Shown: in pieces, positions 25,165 to 33,835 of the stretch
How positions within the stretch are numbered: position 1 is the stretch's first letter
How the letters are laid out: every line of letters begins with the position of its first letter
From: Actinomycetes bacterium
Lineage (GTDB): Bacteria > Actinomycetota > Actinomycetes > Propionibacteriales > Nocardioidaceae
Direction of reading: 5' to 3'
Assembly: GCA_023460975.1 (NCBI GenBank)
Contig: JAEWOG010000057.1
Location: 15,283-79,282 of the forward strand
Length of the DNA stretch: 64,000 nucleotides
The notes under the pieces: model-generated
What the model was told of the DNA's origin: nothing
The model's database searches: none
Seen by the model: only the letters and a program-made list of their open reading frames with translations
Translations under genes and position numbers: made by a program

Positions 25165-28100
25165 TCAGGCGCGCGTGAGCGCGATGAGGGCGACCGCGTC
25201 GTCGCCCACCTTGACGCGCGTCGCGTCCGCAGGGGCATCGCCGAGGGCGTACGAGGTGGCCAGGGTCTCCGAGGCCACCAGCGCCTCGTGCGTCCGGGCG
25301 GCCGCGAGGACATCCTCGGACCCGTCGATGACCAGCGAGATCCGGTCGGAGATGTCGAGGCCGGCGTCCTTGCGGGCCTGCTGCACCGCGCGGACGAGGT
25401 CACGGGCCACGCCCTCCGCAGCGAGCTCAGCGCTCACCACGGTGTCCAGCACGATGAAGCCACCGCCCGGCAGCATGCCCGTCGCCGTACCTCCCGACGC
25501 CTCGCCCGCCACGGTCTCCAGGGTGTACTCCCCCTCGACGAGCGCCAGCCCGCCGGAGACGACCTGGCCCTCGGCGTCGACGGACCAGTCGCCCGTCTTG
25601 GAGCCCTTGATCGCGACCTGGACGTCCTTGCCCAGACGCGGGCCCGCCGCGCGTGCGTTGACGGTGAGCTTCTGCTCGACTGCGTACGCCGCCGCCTCCG
25701 GCGACTCGGGATCCAGCACCCGGACCTGCTTGAGGTTGAGCTCGTCGGCCACCAGGTCGGTGAAGCCGGCGATGGAGGCACCGGGGGCCACGACGCTGAG
25801 GCCGGCCAGCGGCAGGCGGTTGCGGAGGTTGGCGCCCTTGCGCAGCGCCGACCCGGCCGAGCACACCTCACGTACGAGGTCCATCGCGGCCAACAGGTCG
25901 TCGTCGGCGGGCAGTTCCTCAGGGGTGGGCCAGTCCGTGAGGTGCACGGAGCGACCACCGGTGAGGCCACGCCAGATCTCCTCGCTCACCAGGGGCAGCA
26001 GCGGAGCGGCCACCCGCAGCACGGTCTCCAGCACGGTCGCCAGCGTGTCGAACGCGTCGACCGACTCCTGGGGCACCTCGGAGCCCTCGGTGGCGCCCTG
26101 GGCCCAGAACCGCTCGCGGGAGCGGCGGATGTACCAGTTGGTGAGCACGTCGAGGAACTGGCGCAGCGACTCGCACGCGCCCGCGATGTCGAACGCCTCC
26201 TGCTGAGCCGTCGACGTCACCACGAGCTCGCGGGTCTTGGCCAGCAGGTAGCGGTCCATCGGGTGGGTGGAGTGCTCGCCGGGAGCGCGCGTGGTGGCGG
26301 TGTAGCCGGCCGCGTTGGCGTACAGCGAGAAGAAGTACCAGGTGTTCCACAACGGGATCAGCACCTGGCGTACGGAGTCGCGGATCCCCTGCTCGGTGAC
26401 GACGAGGTTGCCGCCGCGCAGGATCGGGCTCGACATCAGGAACCAGCGCATCGCGTCGGCGCCGTCGCGGTCGAACACCTCCGAGACGTCCGGGTAGTTG
26501 CGCAGCGACTTGCTCATCTTGTTGCCGTCGCTGCCCAGCACGATGCCGTGGCTGATGCAGTTCTTGAAGGCGGGCTTGCCGAAGATGCCGGTCGCCAGGA
26601 TGTGCAGCGTGTAGAACCAGCCGCGAGTCTGACCGATGTATTCGACGATGAAGTCGCCCGGGAAGTGCGCCTTCTTGTCGGCCGTGCCGTCGAACCAGTC
26701 GCGGTTCTCGAACGGGTAGTGGTTCTGGGCGAACGACATCGACCCCGAGTCGAACCACACGTCGAGGACGTCACTGACGCGACGCATCGTCGACTGCCCG
26801 GTCGGGTCGTCCGGGTTGGGGCGGGTCAGCTCGTCCACCCACGGCCGGTGCAGGTCCGCCTCGCCCTGGGCGTTGAGCGGCAGCCGGCCGAAGTCGCGCT
26901 CGATCTCGGCGAACGAGCCGTACACGTCCAGGCGGGGGTAGGTCGGGTCGTCCGACTTCCACACCGGCACCGGGGAACCCCAGAAGCGGTTGCGCGTGAT
27001 CGACCAGTCGCGGGCGTTCTCCAGCCACTTGCCGAACTGGCCGTGCTTGATGTGGTCGGGCACCCAGTTGATCTGCTCGTTGTTGGCGAGCATCTTGTCC
27101 TTGAAGGCCGTCACCTCCACGAACCACGACTCGACCCCCTTGTAGATCAGGGGCTCGCGGCAGCGCCAGCAGTGCGGGTACGAGTGCTCGTACGACTCCC
27201 GACGCAGCAGGACGGTGCCATGCGTCACCGACCCCGCGTCGCCATCGCTCGAGCTTGCTCCGCTGGTCGAGCTTGTCGAGACCCCTCCGGTCGAGACCAA
27301 GGCCCGCGTCGCGGCCTTGAGGTGGTCGATCACGTGCGGGTTGGCGTCGAAGACCTGCATGCCCTCGTAGTCGACGGCCGGGAATGTGAAGCGCCCGTCC
27401 TTGCCGACCGGCATCACGGCCTCGATCTCCTCGCGGTCGGTGACCTCCTTGTCGACCTCACCGAAGGCGCCGGCGGTGTGCACGACACCCGTACCGTCGG
27501 TCGTCGTCACTGCGTCGTCGGCGGCGACGACGCGGAAGGCATTCTTGCGGCCGAGATAGTAGGAGAACGGCGGGGTGTACGTGCGGCCCAGCAGGTCCTT
27601 GCCCAGGTAGCGGCCGACGATCGTGAACTCACCCTCGGCGTTGGCCAGCTCGCGGGCGTACTTGCCCAGCAACGCCTCGGCCAGCACGTAGCGGGCGGTT
27701 GCCCCTGCGGCACCCTCGGGGGCGCCGGGCACCGGCGCCTCGACCACCACGTACTCGATCTCGGAGCCAACCATGACGGCCAGGTTGGAGGGCAGGGTCC
27801 ACGGAGTCGTGGTCCAGATCAGGATCTTGGCGCCGTCGAGGACGGGGTCGGTGCCCGTGTCGTCCAGAGCGAACCCGACGGTCACCGCCGGGTCCTGACG
27901 CATCTTGTAGACGTCGTCGTCCATCTTCAGCTCATGGTTGGACAGCGGCGTCTCGTCCTTCCAGCAGTACGGCAGGACCCGGAACCCCTCGTACACGTGT
28001 CCCTTGTCGTGCAACTGCTTGAAGGCCCACATGACCGACTCCATGAACTCGGGGTTCATGGTCTTGTAGTCGTTGTCGAAGTCGACCCAGCGCGCCTGGC

Positions 28101-28554
28101 GGGTGACGTACGACTGCCACTCCTCGGAGTACTTCAGCACCGACGCGCGGCAGGCGTCATTGAACTTGTCGATGCCCATCTCGACGATCTCGTCGGTGGT
28201 CTTGATGCCGCCCTGGCGCATCGCCTCCAGCTCGGCGGGCAGGCCGTGGGTGTCCCACCCGAAGCGGCGTTCGACCCGCTTGCCGCGCATGGTCTGGAAG
28301 CGCGGCACGACGTCCTTGACGTAGCCGGTGAGCAGGTGGCCGTAGTGCGGCAACCCGTTGGCGAAGGGAGGCCCGTCGTAGAAGACGAACTCGTCCTCGC
28401 CGTTGGCCCCGCCGTCTCGCTGCGCCACGCTCGCCCGGAACGTGTCGTCGTCCTTCCAGTACGCCAGCACCGACTCCTCGATCGCGGGGAAGCGCGGAGT
28501 CGAGGGAACGCCGGCGGCGTCATCGGGCGTGTGCGAGACCAAGGGGTAGGCCAT
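25165..28554 (-). CDS. ileS: Isoleucine-tRNA ligase with an in-frame repeat insertion
   Basis: A 1129-residue class I aminoacyl-tRNA synthetase that charges tRNA-Ile. The HIGH element is HYGH (about residue 70, in GLPHYGHLLTG) and KMSKS is intact (about 679, DGNKMSKSLRN); SYPHCWRCREP follows the editing region. ATG 28554 (MAYPLVSHTPDD) has AGGAG 8 nt upstream. About residues 418-438 (LVSTGGVSTSSTSGASSS) are encoded by a copy of the dispersed repeat, a low-complexity insert at the edge of the CP1 editing region. Expression is under the T-box leader directly upstream. It is convergent with the PKD-type genes. Confidence 0.96.
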   Translation of the reverse strand: MAYPLVSHTPDDAAGVPSTPRFPAIEESVLAYWKDDDTFRASVAQRDGGANGEDEFVFYDGPPFANGLPHYGHLLTGYVKDVVPRFQTMRGKRVERRFGWDTHGLPAELEAMRQGGIKTTDEIVEMGIDKFNDACRASVLKYSEEWQSYVTRQARWVDFDNDYKTMNPEFMESVMWAFKQLHDKGHVYEGFRVLPYCWKDETPLSNHELKMDDDVYKMRQDPAVTVGFALDDTGTDPVLDGAKILIWTTTPWTLPSNLAVMVGSEIEYVVVEAPVPGAPEGAAGATARYVLAEALLGKYARELANAEGEFTIVGRYLGKDLLGRTYTPPFSYYLGRKNAFRVVAADDAVTTTDGTGVVHTAGAFGEVDKEVTDREEIEAVMPVGKDGRFTFPAVDYEGMQVFDANPHVIDHLKAATRALVSTGGVSTSSTSGASSSDGDAGSVTHGTVLLRRESYEHSYPHCWRCREPLIYKGVESWFVEVTAFKDKMLANNEQINWVPDHIKHGQFGKWLENARDWSITRNRFWGSPVPVWKSDDPTYPRLDVYGSFAEIERDFGRLPLNAQGEADLHRPWVDELTRPNPDDPTGQSTMRRVSDVLDVWFDSGSMSFAQNHYPFENRDWFDGTADKKAHFPGDFIVEYIGQTRGWFYTLHILATGIFGKPAFKNCISHGIVLGSDGNKMSKSLRNYPDVSEVFDRDGADAMRWFLMSSPILRGGNLVVTEQGIRDSVRQVLIPLWNTWYFFSLYANAAGYTATTRAPGEHSTHPMDRYLLAKTRELVVTSTAQQEAFDIAGACESLRQFLDVLTNWYIRRSRERFWAQGATEGSEVPQESVDAFDTLATVLETVLRVAAPLLPLVSEEIWRGLTGGRSVHLTDWPTPEELPADDDLLAAMDLVREVCSAGSALRKGANLRNRLPLAGLSVVAPGASIAGFTDLVADELNLKQVRVLDPESPEAAAYAVEQKLTVNARAAGPRLGKDVQVAIKGSKTGDWSVDAEGQVVSGGLALVEGEYTLETVAGEASGGTATGMLPGGGFIVLDTVVSAELAAEGVARDLVRAVQQARKDAGLDISDRISLVIDGSEDVLAAARTHEALVASETLATSYALGDAPADATRVKVGDDAVALIALTRA
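27261..27300. repeat. Dispersed repeat inside the ileS coding sequence, copy B
   Basis: The complementary strand reads GGTCTCGACAAGCTCGACC followed by AGCGG. This is a close variant of the intergenic copies at 25132 and 38294-38414, and a second half-copy (TCGAGACC) abuts it. It is in frame, adding a Ser/Thr/Gly-rich stretch to IleS. Confidence 0.75.
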
Positions 28555-28765
28555 GGGGTGGGCTCCTGCGTCGTACTGAACTCGGACTGGACAGTCACGA
28601 GGACGACGGATGCCGCGGTACCACCTCGTTTGCCCGACCCACGTGCGTCGGACCACTCGTTGGCGGCTGTGTCGGGCCACTCCCGTCCGGTTCTAGTGGG
28701 GCGCTCCCCGGAGTGGGAGGCCGGTTCTTCCGGAGGCTCGCCGCTGATGACGGCTCAAACGCCTA
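28555..28765 (-). promoter_or_regulatory. T-box riboswitch (Ile), translational type
   Basis: On the minus strand the leader of ileS holds the T-box core AGGTGGTACCGCGGCA (28626-28611). Its TGGT would pair with the ACCA end of uncharged tRNA-Ile. The core is flanked by ACGAGG and CCTCGT arms that form the antisequestrator. Upstream, GCCG-TCATCAG-CGGC is a short stem whose loop presents ATC (28748-28746), an Ile codon, followed by GAGCCTCCGGAAGAACCGG, the usual actinobacterial arrangement. The SD AGGAG lies 8 nt before ATG 28554 with no intervening terminator, so control of translation initiation is likely. Confidence 0.9.
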
Positions 28766-28876
28766 CCTCGATCGTACGCGTGCCCGAGCGGGGGACGCGA
28801 ATCACTTCCGCTCATGGCAGAGGCGGTCTTGCCGAATCGGTTGCGCGGTCGCGGGTTGACTGGTCCACTTCTCTGC

Positions 28877-29413
28877 GTGAGCGACTTGCTGGCCTCGGAT
28901 GCGTACGACCCCCGCAACCACGGCGCGACCCGGGGCGAGCGACAGAACGTCCTGACCTACCTGGACAACTACCGCCTCACCCTTGAGATGAAGTGCCAGG
29001 GCCTGACGCCGTTGCAGCTCACCGCGCGGATCGTGCCGCCCAGCGACCTCTCGTTGCTCGGGCTGGTGCGCCACATGGCGGGAGTCGAGCACAACTGGTT
29101 CCGCCGGGTGCTCGGCGAGCGGCTCGACCTGCCCAGGATGTGGCCCGATGACCCCACGGGTGGGTTCGCTGACGTGGAGCCGACCGAGCAGGCCGTGGCC
29201 GACGCGTGGGAGACGTACCGCGCCGAGGTGGCCCACGCCCGGTCACTGACCCGCGACCTGCCTCAGGAGGCGCTGGGCATCGAGGTGCCGCTCGACTCCA
29301 CCCGCAACATCAGCGTGCGCGCGATCCTGGTGCACATGGTCGAGGAGTACGCCCGCCACGCCGGGCACGCCGACCTGCTGCGCGAGCGCCTGGACGGGCG
29401 TACGGGCCACTGA
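28877..29413 (+). CDS. DinB/DUF664-family protein, first of a tandem pair
   Basis: A 178-residue four-helix-bundle protein of the DinB superfamily (DUF664). The putative metal-site His residues are in LGLVRHMAGVEHNWFRR and VHMVEEYARHAGHADLLR. Related proteins include mycothiol-, bacillithiol- and glutathione-dependent transferases, but no specific reaction can be given. The GTG at 28877 (MSDLLASDAYDPRNHG) gives a normal N-terminus; an ATG at 28814 would add about 21 residues. It is divergent from ileS and followed 196 bp on by a paralogue. Confidence 0.85.
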   Translation: MSDLLASDAYDPRNHGATRGERQNVLTYLDNYRLTLEMKCQGLTPLQLTARIVPPSDLSLLGLVRHMAGVEHNWFRRVLGERLDLPRMWPDDPTGGFADVEPTEQAVADAWETYRAEVAHARSLTRDLPQEALGIEVPLDSTRNISVRAILVHMVEEYARHAGHADLLRERLDGRTGH

Positions 29414-29422
29414 TCTCTCGCC

Positions 29423-29438
29423 GTCCGGCGCGCCGGAC
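29423..29438. terminator. 16-bp GC palindrome after the first DinB-like gene
   Basis: GTCCGGCGCGCCGGAC is a perfect palindrome 10 bp after the stop. It could act as a hairpin terminator or as a protein-binding site for the next gene; the sequence does not decide. Confidence 0.4.
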
Positions 29439-29609
29439 TGACCCGGGCACACGGTCGGGGATGGCCCTTCCGGACCCCCTTCTCGCGGGCTTGGTGCGCG
29501 TACGGACCACGCTTTCTCACCACCGCGAGCCCACGTGGTCTAGACAGTCGTGTTCTAAAGGCTGAAGCGCTTATTGCCAAAACAGGCCTTCAGGCTCGAT
29601 CCTTCTCTC

Positions 29610-30149
29610 GTGAGTCAGTTCGCCGTCTGGACGCCAAGCGTCCCTGCGCAGCGCCAGTCAGCGCCGTCCGCTCCCCGTGGGGAGCGGCAACACTTGGTGG
29701 AGTACCTCGAGTACTACCGCAACGCGCTCGAGCGCAAGTGCGCCGGGCTCACCGCTGAGCAGATGGGGACCCGTTCGGTTCCCCCGTCGGCGATGTCCTT
29801 GCTGGGTCTCGTGCGCCACCTGACCCGGGTGGAGCACCACTGGTTCCGCCGCGTGATGGGCGACGAGCAGTCGCTGCCCCGGCTCTTCAACGGTCCCGAC
29901 GACGACGCCGGCTTCGCCTTCCGCGCAGCCACCGAGGACGCCGTGGACAGCGCGTGGGAGCTGTGGCGCTTCGAGATCGCGCACAGCCGCGACGTCCTGC
30001 GCCGCGTCGAGATGCACGACATGGTCCAGGTGGACGGTCAGGCCAGCGAGGTCCGCGACGTCCTCCTGCACCTGATCGAGGAGTACGCACGCCACCTCGG
30101 CCACGCCGACCTGATCCGTGAGTGCATCGACGGGCGCACCGGCCACTGA
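29610..30149 (+). CDS. DinB/DUF664-family protein, second of a tandem pair
   Basis: A 179-residue paralogue of the upstream gene. Shared blocks are GERQHLVEYLEYYRNALERK, LGLVRHLTRVEHHWFRR and HLIEEYARHLGHADLIRE, with the same His positions; both end DGRTGH. The GTG at 29610 (MSQFAVWTPSVPAQ) is chosen, and a TTG at 29574 is possible. A perfect 18-bp-stem terminator follows. The first 20 residues and an acidic loop (GPDDDAGF) differ most from its partner, suggesting divergence in substrate. Confidence 0.85.
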   Translation: MSQFAVWTPSVPAQRQSAPSAPRGERQHLVEYLEYYRNALERKCAGLTAEQMGTRSVPPSAMSLLGLVRHLTRVEHHWFRRVMGDEQSLPRLFNGPDDDAGFAFRAATEDAVDSAWELWRFEIAHSRDVLRRVEMHDMVQVDGQASEVRDVLLHLIEEYARHLGHADLIRECIDGRTGH

Positions 30150-30159
30150 CGCTGTTCTT

Positions 30160-30199
30160 CGACGAGGGCCCCGACCGGTTTCGGTCGGGGCCCTCGTCG
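30160..30199 (+). terminator. Perfect 18-bp-stem hairpin terminator
   Basis: A perfect 18-bp inverted repeat with a GTTT loop begins 10 bp after the second DinB-like stop. It is one of the strongest hairpins in the window and marks the end of that transcription unit. Confidence 0.85.
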
Positions 30200-30312
30200 T
30201 ACGGCGGTGTGCTCGGCGCGGGGTTCTCTCGGCGGCGGCCAGCCGTACGCCCGCCACTGTGTCGGCGATTCGAGCACCTAGTGGCCTTTGCAACGCCCAC
30301 AACGTGCCAACT

Positions 30313-30330
30313 TCCCCGCCTGAGCGGGGA
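30313..30330. terminator. Short GC hairpin
   Basis: TCCCCGC-CTGA-GCGGGGA lies between the two stronger terminators of the convergent genes. It may be an auxiliary terminator; no gene is seen in 30200-30359. Confidence 0.4.
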
Positions 30331-30359
30331 TCCTCCGCGCCAGGGCAGGGCAGAAATGG

Positions 30360-30399
30360 CAGCTGGGGCGCCGCGGGAAACCCCGCGACGCCCCAGCTG
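30360..30399 (-). terminator. Hairpin terminator of the Thr-Pro-linker protein gene
   Basis: Outer arms CAGCTGGGGCG and CGCCCCAGCTG match perfectly and enclose an inner GC stem with an AAA loop. The hairpin lies 22 bp downstream of the stop of the minus-strand gene. Confidence 0.8.
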
Positions 30400-30421
30400 G
30401 ATGCCTAGCAGTTGAGAGCGA

Positions 30422-31444
30422 TCACTTCACCGTGACGGTGAGCTTCTTCGCCTTCGACGGCAGGTGAGCGTCCGAGCCACCGTAGTTCGCGGTGACGGTG
30501 AACTTGCCCTTCTTCAGCTTGGGCAGCTTGACGACGCCCTTGCCGTTCTTGAGCGTGACGGTGGCCTTGATCTTCTTGCCAACCGACTTGCCCTTGATGA
30601 CGACCTTGACGGTGCCGGTGGCGTTGCCGGACACGCTGATCTTGACCTTGCCCTTCTTGCCAGCCTTCAGCTTCTTCGGGGCGACCTTGATCTTGGTCGC
30701 GGTCTCGGCCTTGACGACCGGAGCCGGCGTGGTCGGGGTCGGCGTCGTCGGAGCCGGCGTGGTCGGAGCCGGGGTGGTCGGAGCCGGCGTGGTCGGAACC
30801 GGGGTGGTCGGCGTGCCGTCGGTCACCGTGTAGCTGCCCACAGCGGCCGGGGTCGGCGCGGCGCACTCCAGCCACGCGTGCTGAGCCAGGCCAGGAGCAG
30901 GCGTGGTGCCGTCGGCCTGGAAGAGGTCGATCGCAATGCTCAGGTCGCCGCCATCGACGTTCTGAGCACCAGCCGTAGCCGTCGGCACGGCGCCGAGCGC
31001 GCCACCGGCCGCCACGTCGAAGCCCGTGGCCACGACGTCAGCACCGGTCACCGAGTCGGTGAAGCTGGTGGCGGTGCCACCCACGGTGAAGTTGGCCACC
31101 ATGCTGGCGTCGAACTTCGCGGCGCCCACCGCCGGGCCGGCCATGAGCTCAGCGAGGCCGGCGGGGACGTGCAGCGTCACCTCACCATTCGCGTTGAGCG
31201 CGGCGTCCTTGGCAACGCTGGCGGGGATGTCCGTACCCACACTCGCAACGATGGGCTGCGTGGTCAGCGGGTCCGGAGCCGGGTCGCCAGCCGGGTCCGC
31301 GAGGTAAACGCCGCAGTTGTACGTCAGGTCAACGGTGGCGGCCTGCGCCGCCGTGCTGATGCCGACGAGGCCGGCGACGCTCAGCGACGTCGCGGCGGCG
31401 ATGCCAGCCACCTTGGCGACAGATCCATTCTTGAGTGCAAACAC
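30422..31444 (-). CDS. Secreted protein with Thr-Pro linker and basic Ig-like C-terminal domain
   Basis: A 340-residue exported protein. The signal peptide is VAGIAAATSLSVAGLVGIS ending AAQAA. An N-terminal beta domain (residues about 37-205) of unknown family is followed by a linker of repeated TTPAP units (about 211-241) and a Lys-rich Ig-like domain (KVAPKKLKAGKKGKVKISV). It resembles the basic tails of the three PKD-type proteins. The GTG at 31444 is supported by GGAGGG about 10 nt upstream. A hairpin lies in the 5' leader (31480-31505). A wall-associated structural role is plausible but unproven. Confidence 0.8.
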   Translation of the reverse strand: MFALKNGSVAKVAGIAAATSLSVAGLVGISTAAQAATVDLTYNCGVYLADPAGDPAPDPLTTQPIVASVGTDIPASVAKDAALNANGEVTLHVPAGLAELMAGPAVGAAKFDASMVANFTVGGTATSFTDSVTGADVVATGFDVAAGGALGAVPTATAGAQNVDGGDLSIAIDLFQADGTTPAPGLAQHAWLECAAPTPAAVGSYTVTDGTPTTPVPTTPAPTTPAPTTPAPTTPTPTTPAPVVKAETATKIKVAPKKLKAGKKGKVKISVSGNATGTVKVVIKGKSVGKKIKATVTLKNGKGVVKLPKLKKGKFTVTANYGGSDAHLPSKAKKLTVTVK

Positions 31445-31479
31445 TTGTGCGATCCCTCCAGACGCTTGTGTACATCTAT

Positions 31480-31505
31480 GTGGGGGCATCACATGAAACC
31501 CCCAC
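31480..31505 (-). promoter_or_regulatory. 5'-leader hairpin of the secreted protein gene
   Basis: GTGGGGG and CCCCCAC arms (7 bp, perfect) enclose a 12-nt loop about 35 nt upstream of the GTG start. It may stabilise the mRNA or affect translation. No riboswitch class is recognised. Confidence 0.45.
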
Positions 31506-31585
31506 GAGTCTCGGAGTGACCGTACTCACAAGTCGCGAGAATTGGAACAGGTTCTCCCAGAAAGTTCCTATGTCGAGACACTCGT

Positions 31586-33715
31586 TTACACGCGCGTCGC
31601 CACGTCCCACGCCGAGTGGATCGCACCGTCGATGTAGCCGACCTTGCCGGCGTCACCGATCACGTCCACGGAGAAGCCTGCCGCCTCGAGAGCCGTAGCC
31701 AGCGGAGCCGAGGACGTCGTGCCGTCGGCGTAGATGACGGCGCCCGCGGGAGCCACTTTGGACGTCTCGCCGTCCTTGCCCGTCACGGTGAACTCCACCG
31801 TCGAGTCGGTGATCGCCGTCGCGCGCGCGAACCGGTGCACGACCACGCCGTGGTGGCGGGCGTTGCTCGAGGCGGTCCAGCGTCGCGGCATGGCCATCGG
31901 CAGGCCGAGTTGCTGCCCCTCCTCCAACAGGGTCACCCGGCGACCGCGCTCGGCCAGGAACTCCGCCAACTCCAGACCGACCAGCGAGCCGCCGATCACG
32001 ACGACGTCCTTCGACAACGGCAGGAACGTGCGCGTGGTCCGACGTACGGCCTCGGGACTCTTGGTGATCCCCGACAGCTTGCCCAGCTTGCCCAACACGC
32101 GCAGGCCCAGGCCCGCCTCGTCCGCACCGGCGCTGCCCAGCATGACGCCACGCAGGCTGTCGCCCGTGTGCACGTGCGGCAGGTCCCCACCCGGGATCGC
32201 CGGAGCGGGCCGTACGGCGCCCGTCGCGACGACCACGTGGTCGGGCGCAATCTGACGCAGGGTCTCCACGTCGGCGCGCGTGTTGAGGCGTACGTCGATG
32301 CCGAGACGCTCGACCTCGCTGCTGAGCCAGTCGAGCAGGCGCTCGTTGTCAGGGGTCGTGAGGGTCGAGAACCACAAGGTGCCGCCGAGACGGTCGGACT
32401 TGTCGATCACGGTGACCCGGTGGCCACGCTCAGTGAGCACACGCGCGCTCTCCAAGCCGGCGGGGCCAGCGCCGACCACGACGATGTGCTTGCGGGTACG
32501 GGTGGGCAGCAGCGGGAGCAGCGTCTCGTTGCCGAGCGCCGGGTTCACCGCGCAGAACGGAGTGTCGTCGAAGAAGTTCTCGTTGACGCACAGGTAGCAG
32601 TTGATGCAGGGACGCACCTGCTCGAAGCGCCCCTCGGTGATCTTGTTGGGCAACTCGGGGTCGGCCAGCAGTTGACGTCCCATCGCCGCGAAGTCGATCT
32701 GACCCGCGGCAATCGCCTTCTCCGAGACCTCGGGAAGCATGCGGCCCACCGCGATCACCGGCACCGAGACGTGCTTCTTGACCTCGGCGGCCGAGTCGAC
32801 GTACGCGCCCACCTTGTTGGGCAGCGGCCCGTCGGTGAAGTTGTCGAACGGGTTGCGTCCCCATCCGGTCACGTGGATCGCATCGGCGCCCGCCTTCTCG
32901 AACAAGGCGGCTGCCTGGCTCGACTCGGCCAGGGTGAGCCCGCCTTCCTGACCGAACTCCTCCCCCGCAACCCGCACGATGATGGCGAGCTGGTCACCGA
33001 CCCGCTCCTTCACGGCGCTGATGACCCGGCAGGCGAGTCGCGCACGGTTCTCCAGGGAACCGCCGTACTCGTCGGTGCGCAGGTTGTCGCGCTGGTTGAG
33101 GAACACCCCGAGGATGTAGCCGTGGGCCACGTGGATCTCGATCGCGTCGCAACCGGCCTTGGCGACCCGCTCCGCGGCGTCGGCCCAGGAGCTCACCAGC
33201 CAGTCCATGTCCTCGTGGGACATCTCGTGGTACGTGCCCTGCTTGCCGCCCGTTGCGGCAGCCATCTTGCCGAGCTCCTCACGGGTGCACTCGACCATCG
33301 CGCCCATGTCGTAGGTGTAGTCGGGGATGCTGGGCGCGATCAGCGGGCGATCGTTGACGGTGTCGACCCGCGCGACCTTGCCGTGGTGGGTGCTCTGGAT
33401 GCACAGCTTTGCGCCCGCGGCGTGCACCGCGTCGGCCAAGGCCTTCAGCCCGGGGATGAACTTGTCCTCCGACAGCCCCGGCTCCTTCATCGACGCCGCC
33501 CCCACGGGGAAGGCGATCGCGCATGCGCCGGTGATGATCAACCCTGCGCCGCCAGCTGCCCGCGCGACGTAGTGGGCGATCTCGGTCTCCTCGATCTCCC
33601 CCTCCTCGGACACGTTCATGTCCATGGCCGGGAGGACAATCCTGTTGCGCAACTCCATCTGGCCGATGCGGCCGGGAGCGGTCAGATGCTGGAAGGTCTG
33701 CTGCTTGCTCACCAC
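31586..33715 (-). CDS. NADH:flavin oxidoreductase, 2,4-dienoyl-CoA reductase type
   Basis: A 709-residue protein with an N-terminal OYE-type TIM barrel that binds FMN (LRNRIVLPAMDMN, VHVAHGYILGVFLN-like region, NLRTDEYGGSLENRARL). A 4Fe-4S Cys cluster follows (PCINCYLCVNENFF, then FCAVNP), and the C-terminal half has two dinucleotide-binding folds (HIVVVGAGPAGLESARVL, DVVVIGGSLVGLELAEFL). This architecture is shared by 2,4-dienoyl-CoA reductase, trimethylamine dehydrogenase and related enzymes. The substrate is unknown. GTG 33715 or the next codon could be the start. It is divergent from dapD. Confidence 0.92.
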   Translation of the reverse strand: MVSKQQTFQHLTAPGRIGQMELRNRIVLPAMDMNVSEEGEIEETEIAHYVARAAGGAGLIITGACAIAFPVGAASMKEPGLSEDKFIPGLKALADAVHAAGAKLCIQSTHHGKVARVDTVNDRPLIAPSIPDYTYDMGAMVECTREELGKMAAATGGKQGTYHEMSHEDMDWLVSSWADAAERVAKAGCDAIEIHVAHGYILGVFLNQRDNLRTDEYGGSLENRARLACRVISAVKERVGDQLAIIVRVAGEEFGQEGGLTLAESSQAAALFEKAGADAIHVTGWGRNPFDNFTDGPLPNKVGAYVDSAAEVKKHVSVPVIAVGRMLPEVSEKAIAAGQIDFAAMGRQLLADPELPNKITEGRFEQVRPCINCYLCVNENFFDDTPFCAVNPALGNETLLPLLPTRTRKHIVVVGAGPAGLESARVLTERGHRVTVIDKSDRLGGTLWFSTLTTPDNERLLDWLSSEVERLGIDVRLNTRADVETLRQIAPDHVVVATGAVRPAPAIPGGDLPHVHTGDSLRGVMLGSAGADEAGLGLRVLGKLGKLSGITKSPEAVRRTTRTFLPLSKDVVVIGGSLVGLELAEFLAERGRRVTLLEEGQQLGLPMAMPRRWTASSNARHHGVVVHRFARATAITDSTVEFTVTGKDGETSKVAPAGAVIYADGTTSSAPLATALEAAGFSVDVIGDAGKVGYIDGAIHSAWDVATRV

Positions 33716-33835
33716 AGCAGGCTAGGCGCGCGCTTCGCCCTCCGTACAGGCCGTCGCGGCCACCGGGACTCCCCCGCACGCGCCACGGGATGTCGAGGCG
33801 CGGGCGCCACCGGGACCTCCGTAGACTTCGCCAGC

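Noticed and set aside
23200..28986. A 1928-codon open frame on the + strand over the third PKD-type gene and ileS
   Set aside because: It runs through unrelated genes on both strands and lacks any domain; ileS on the minus strand is certain.
30720..30815. Possible CRISPR-like or VNTR array
   Set aside because: The short repeats are codons of a TTPAP linker in a secreted protein, with no spacers.
31540..31565. LexA/SOS box near GGAACAGGTTCT
   Set aside because: The spacing is too short for the actinobacterial GAAC-N4-GTTC box.
31616..33833. An upstream + strand extension of dapD reaching over the flavoenzyme gene
   Set aside because: It is antisense to a well-conserved oxidoreductase; dapD starts at GTG 33836 with a standard N-terminus.
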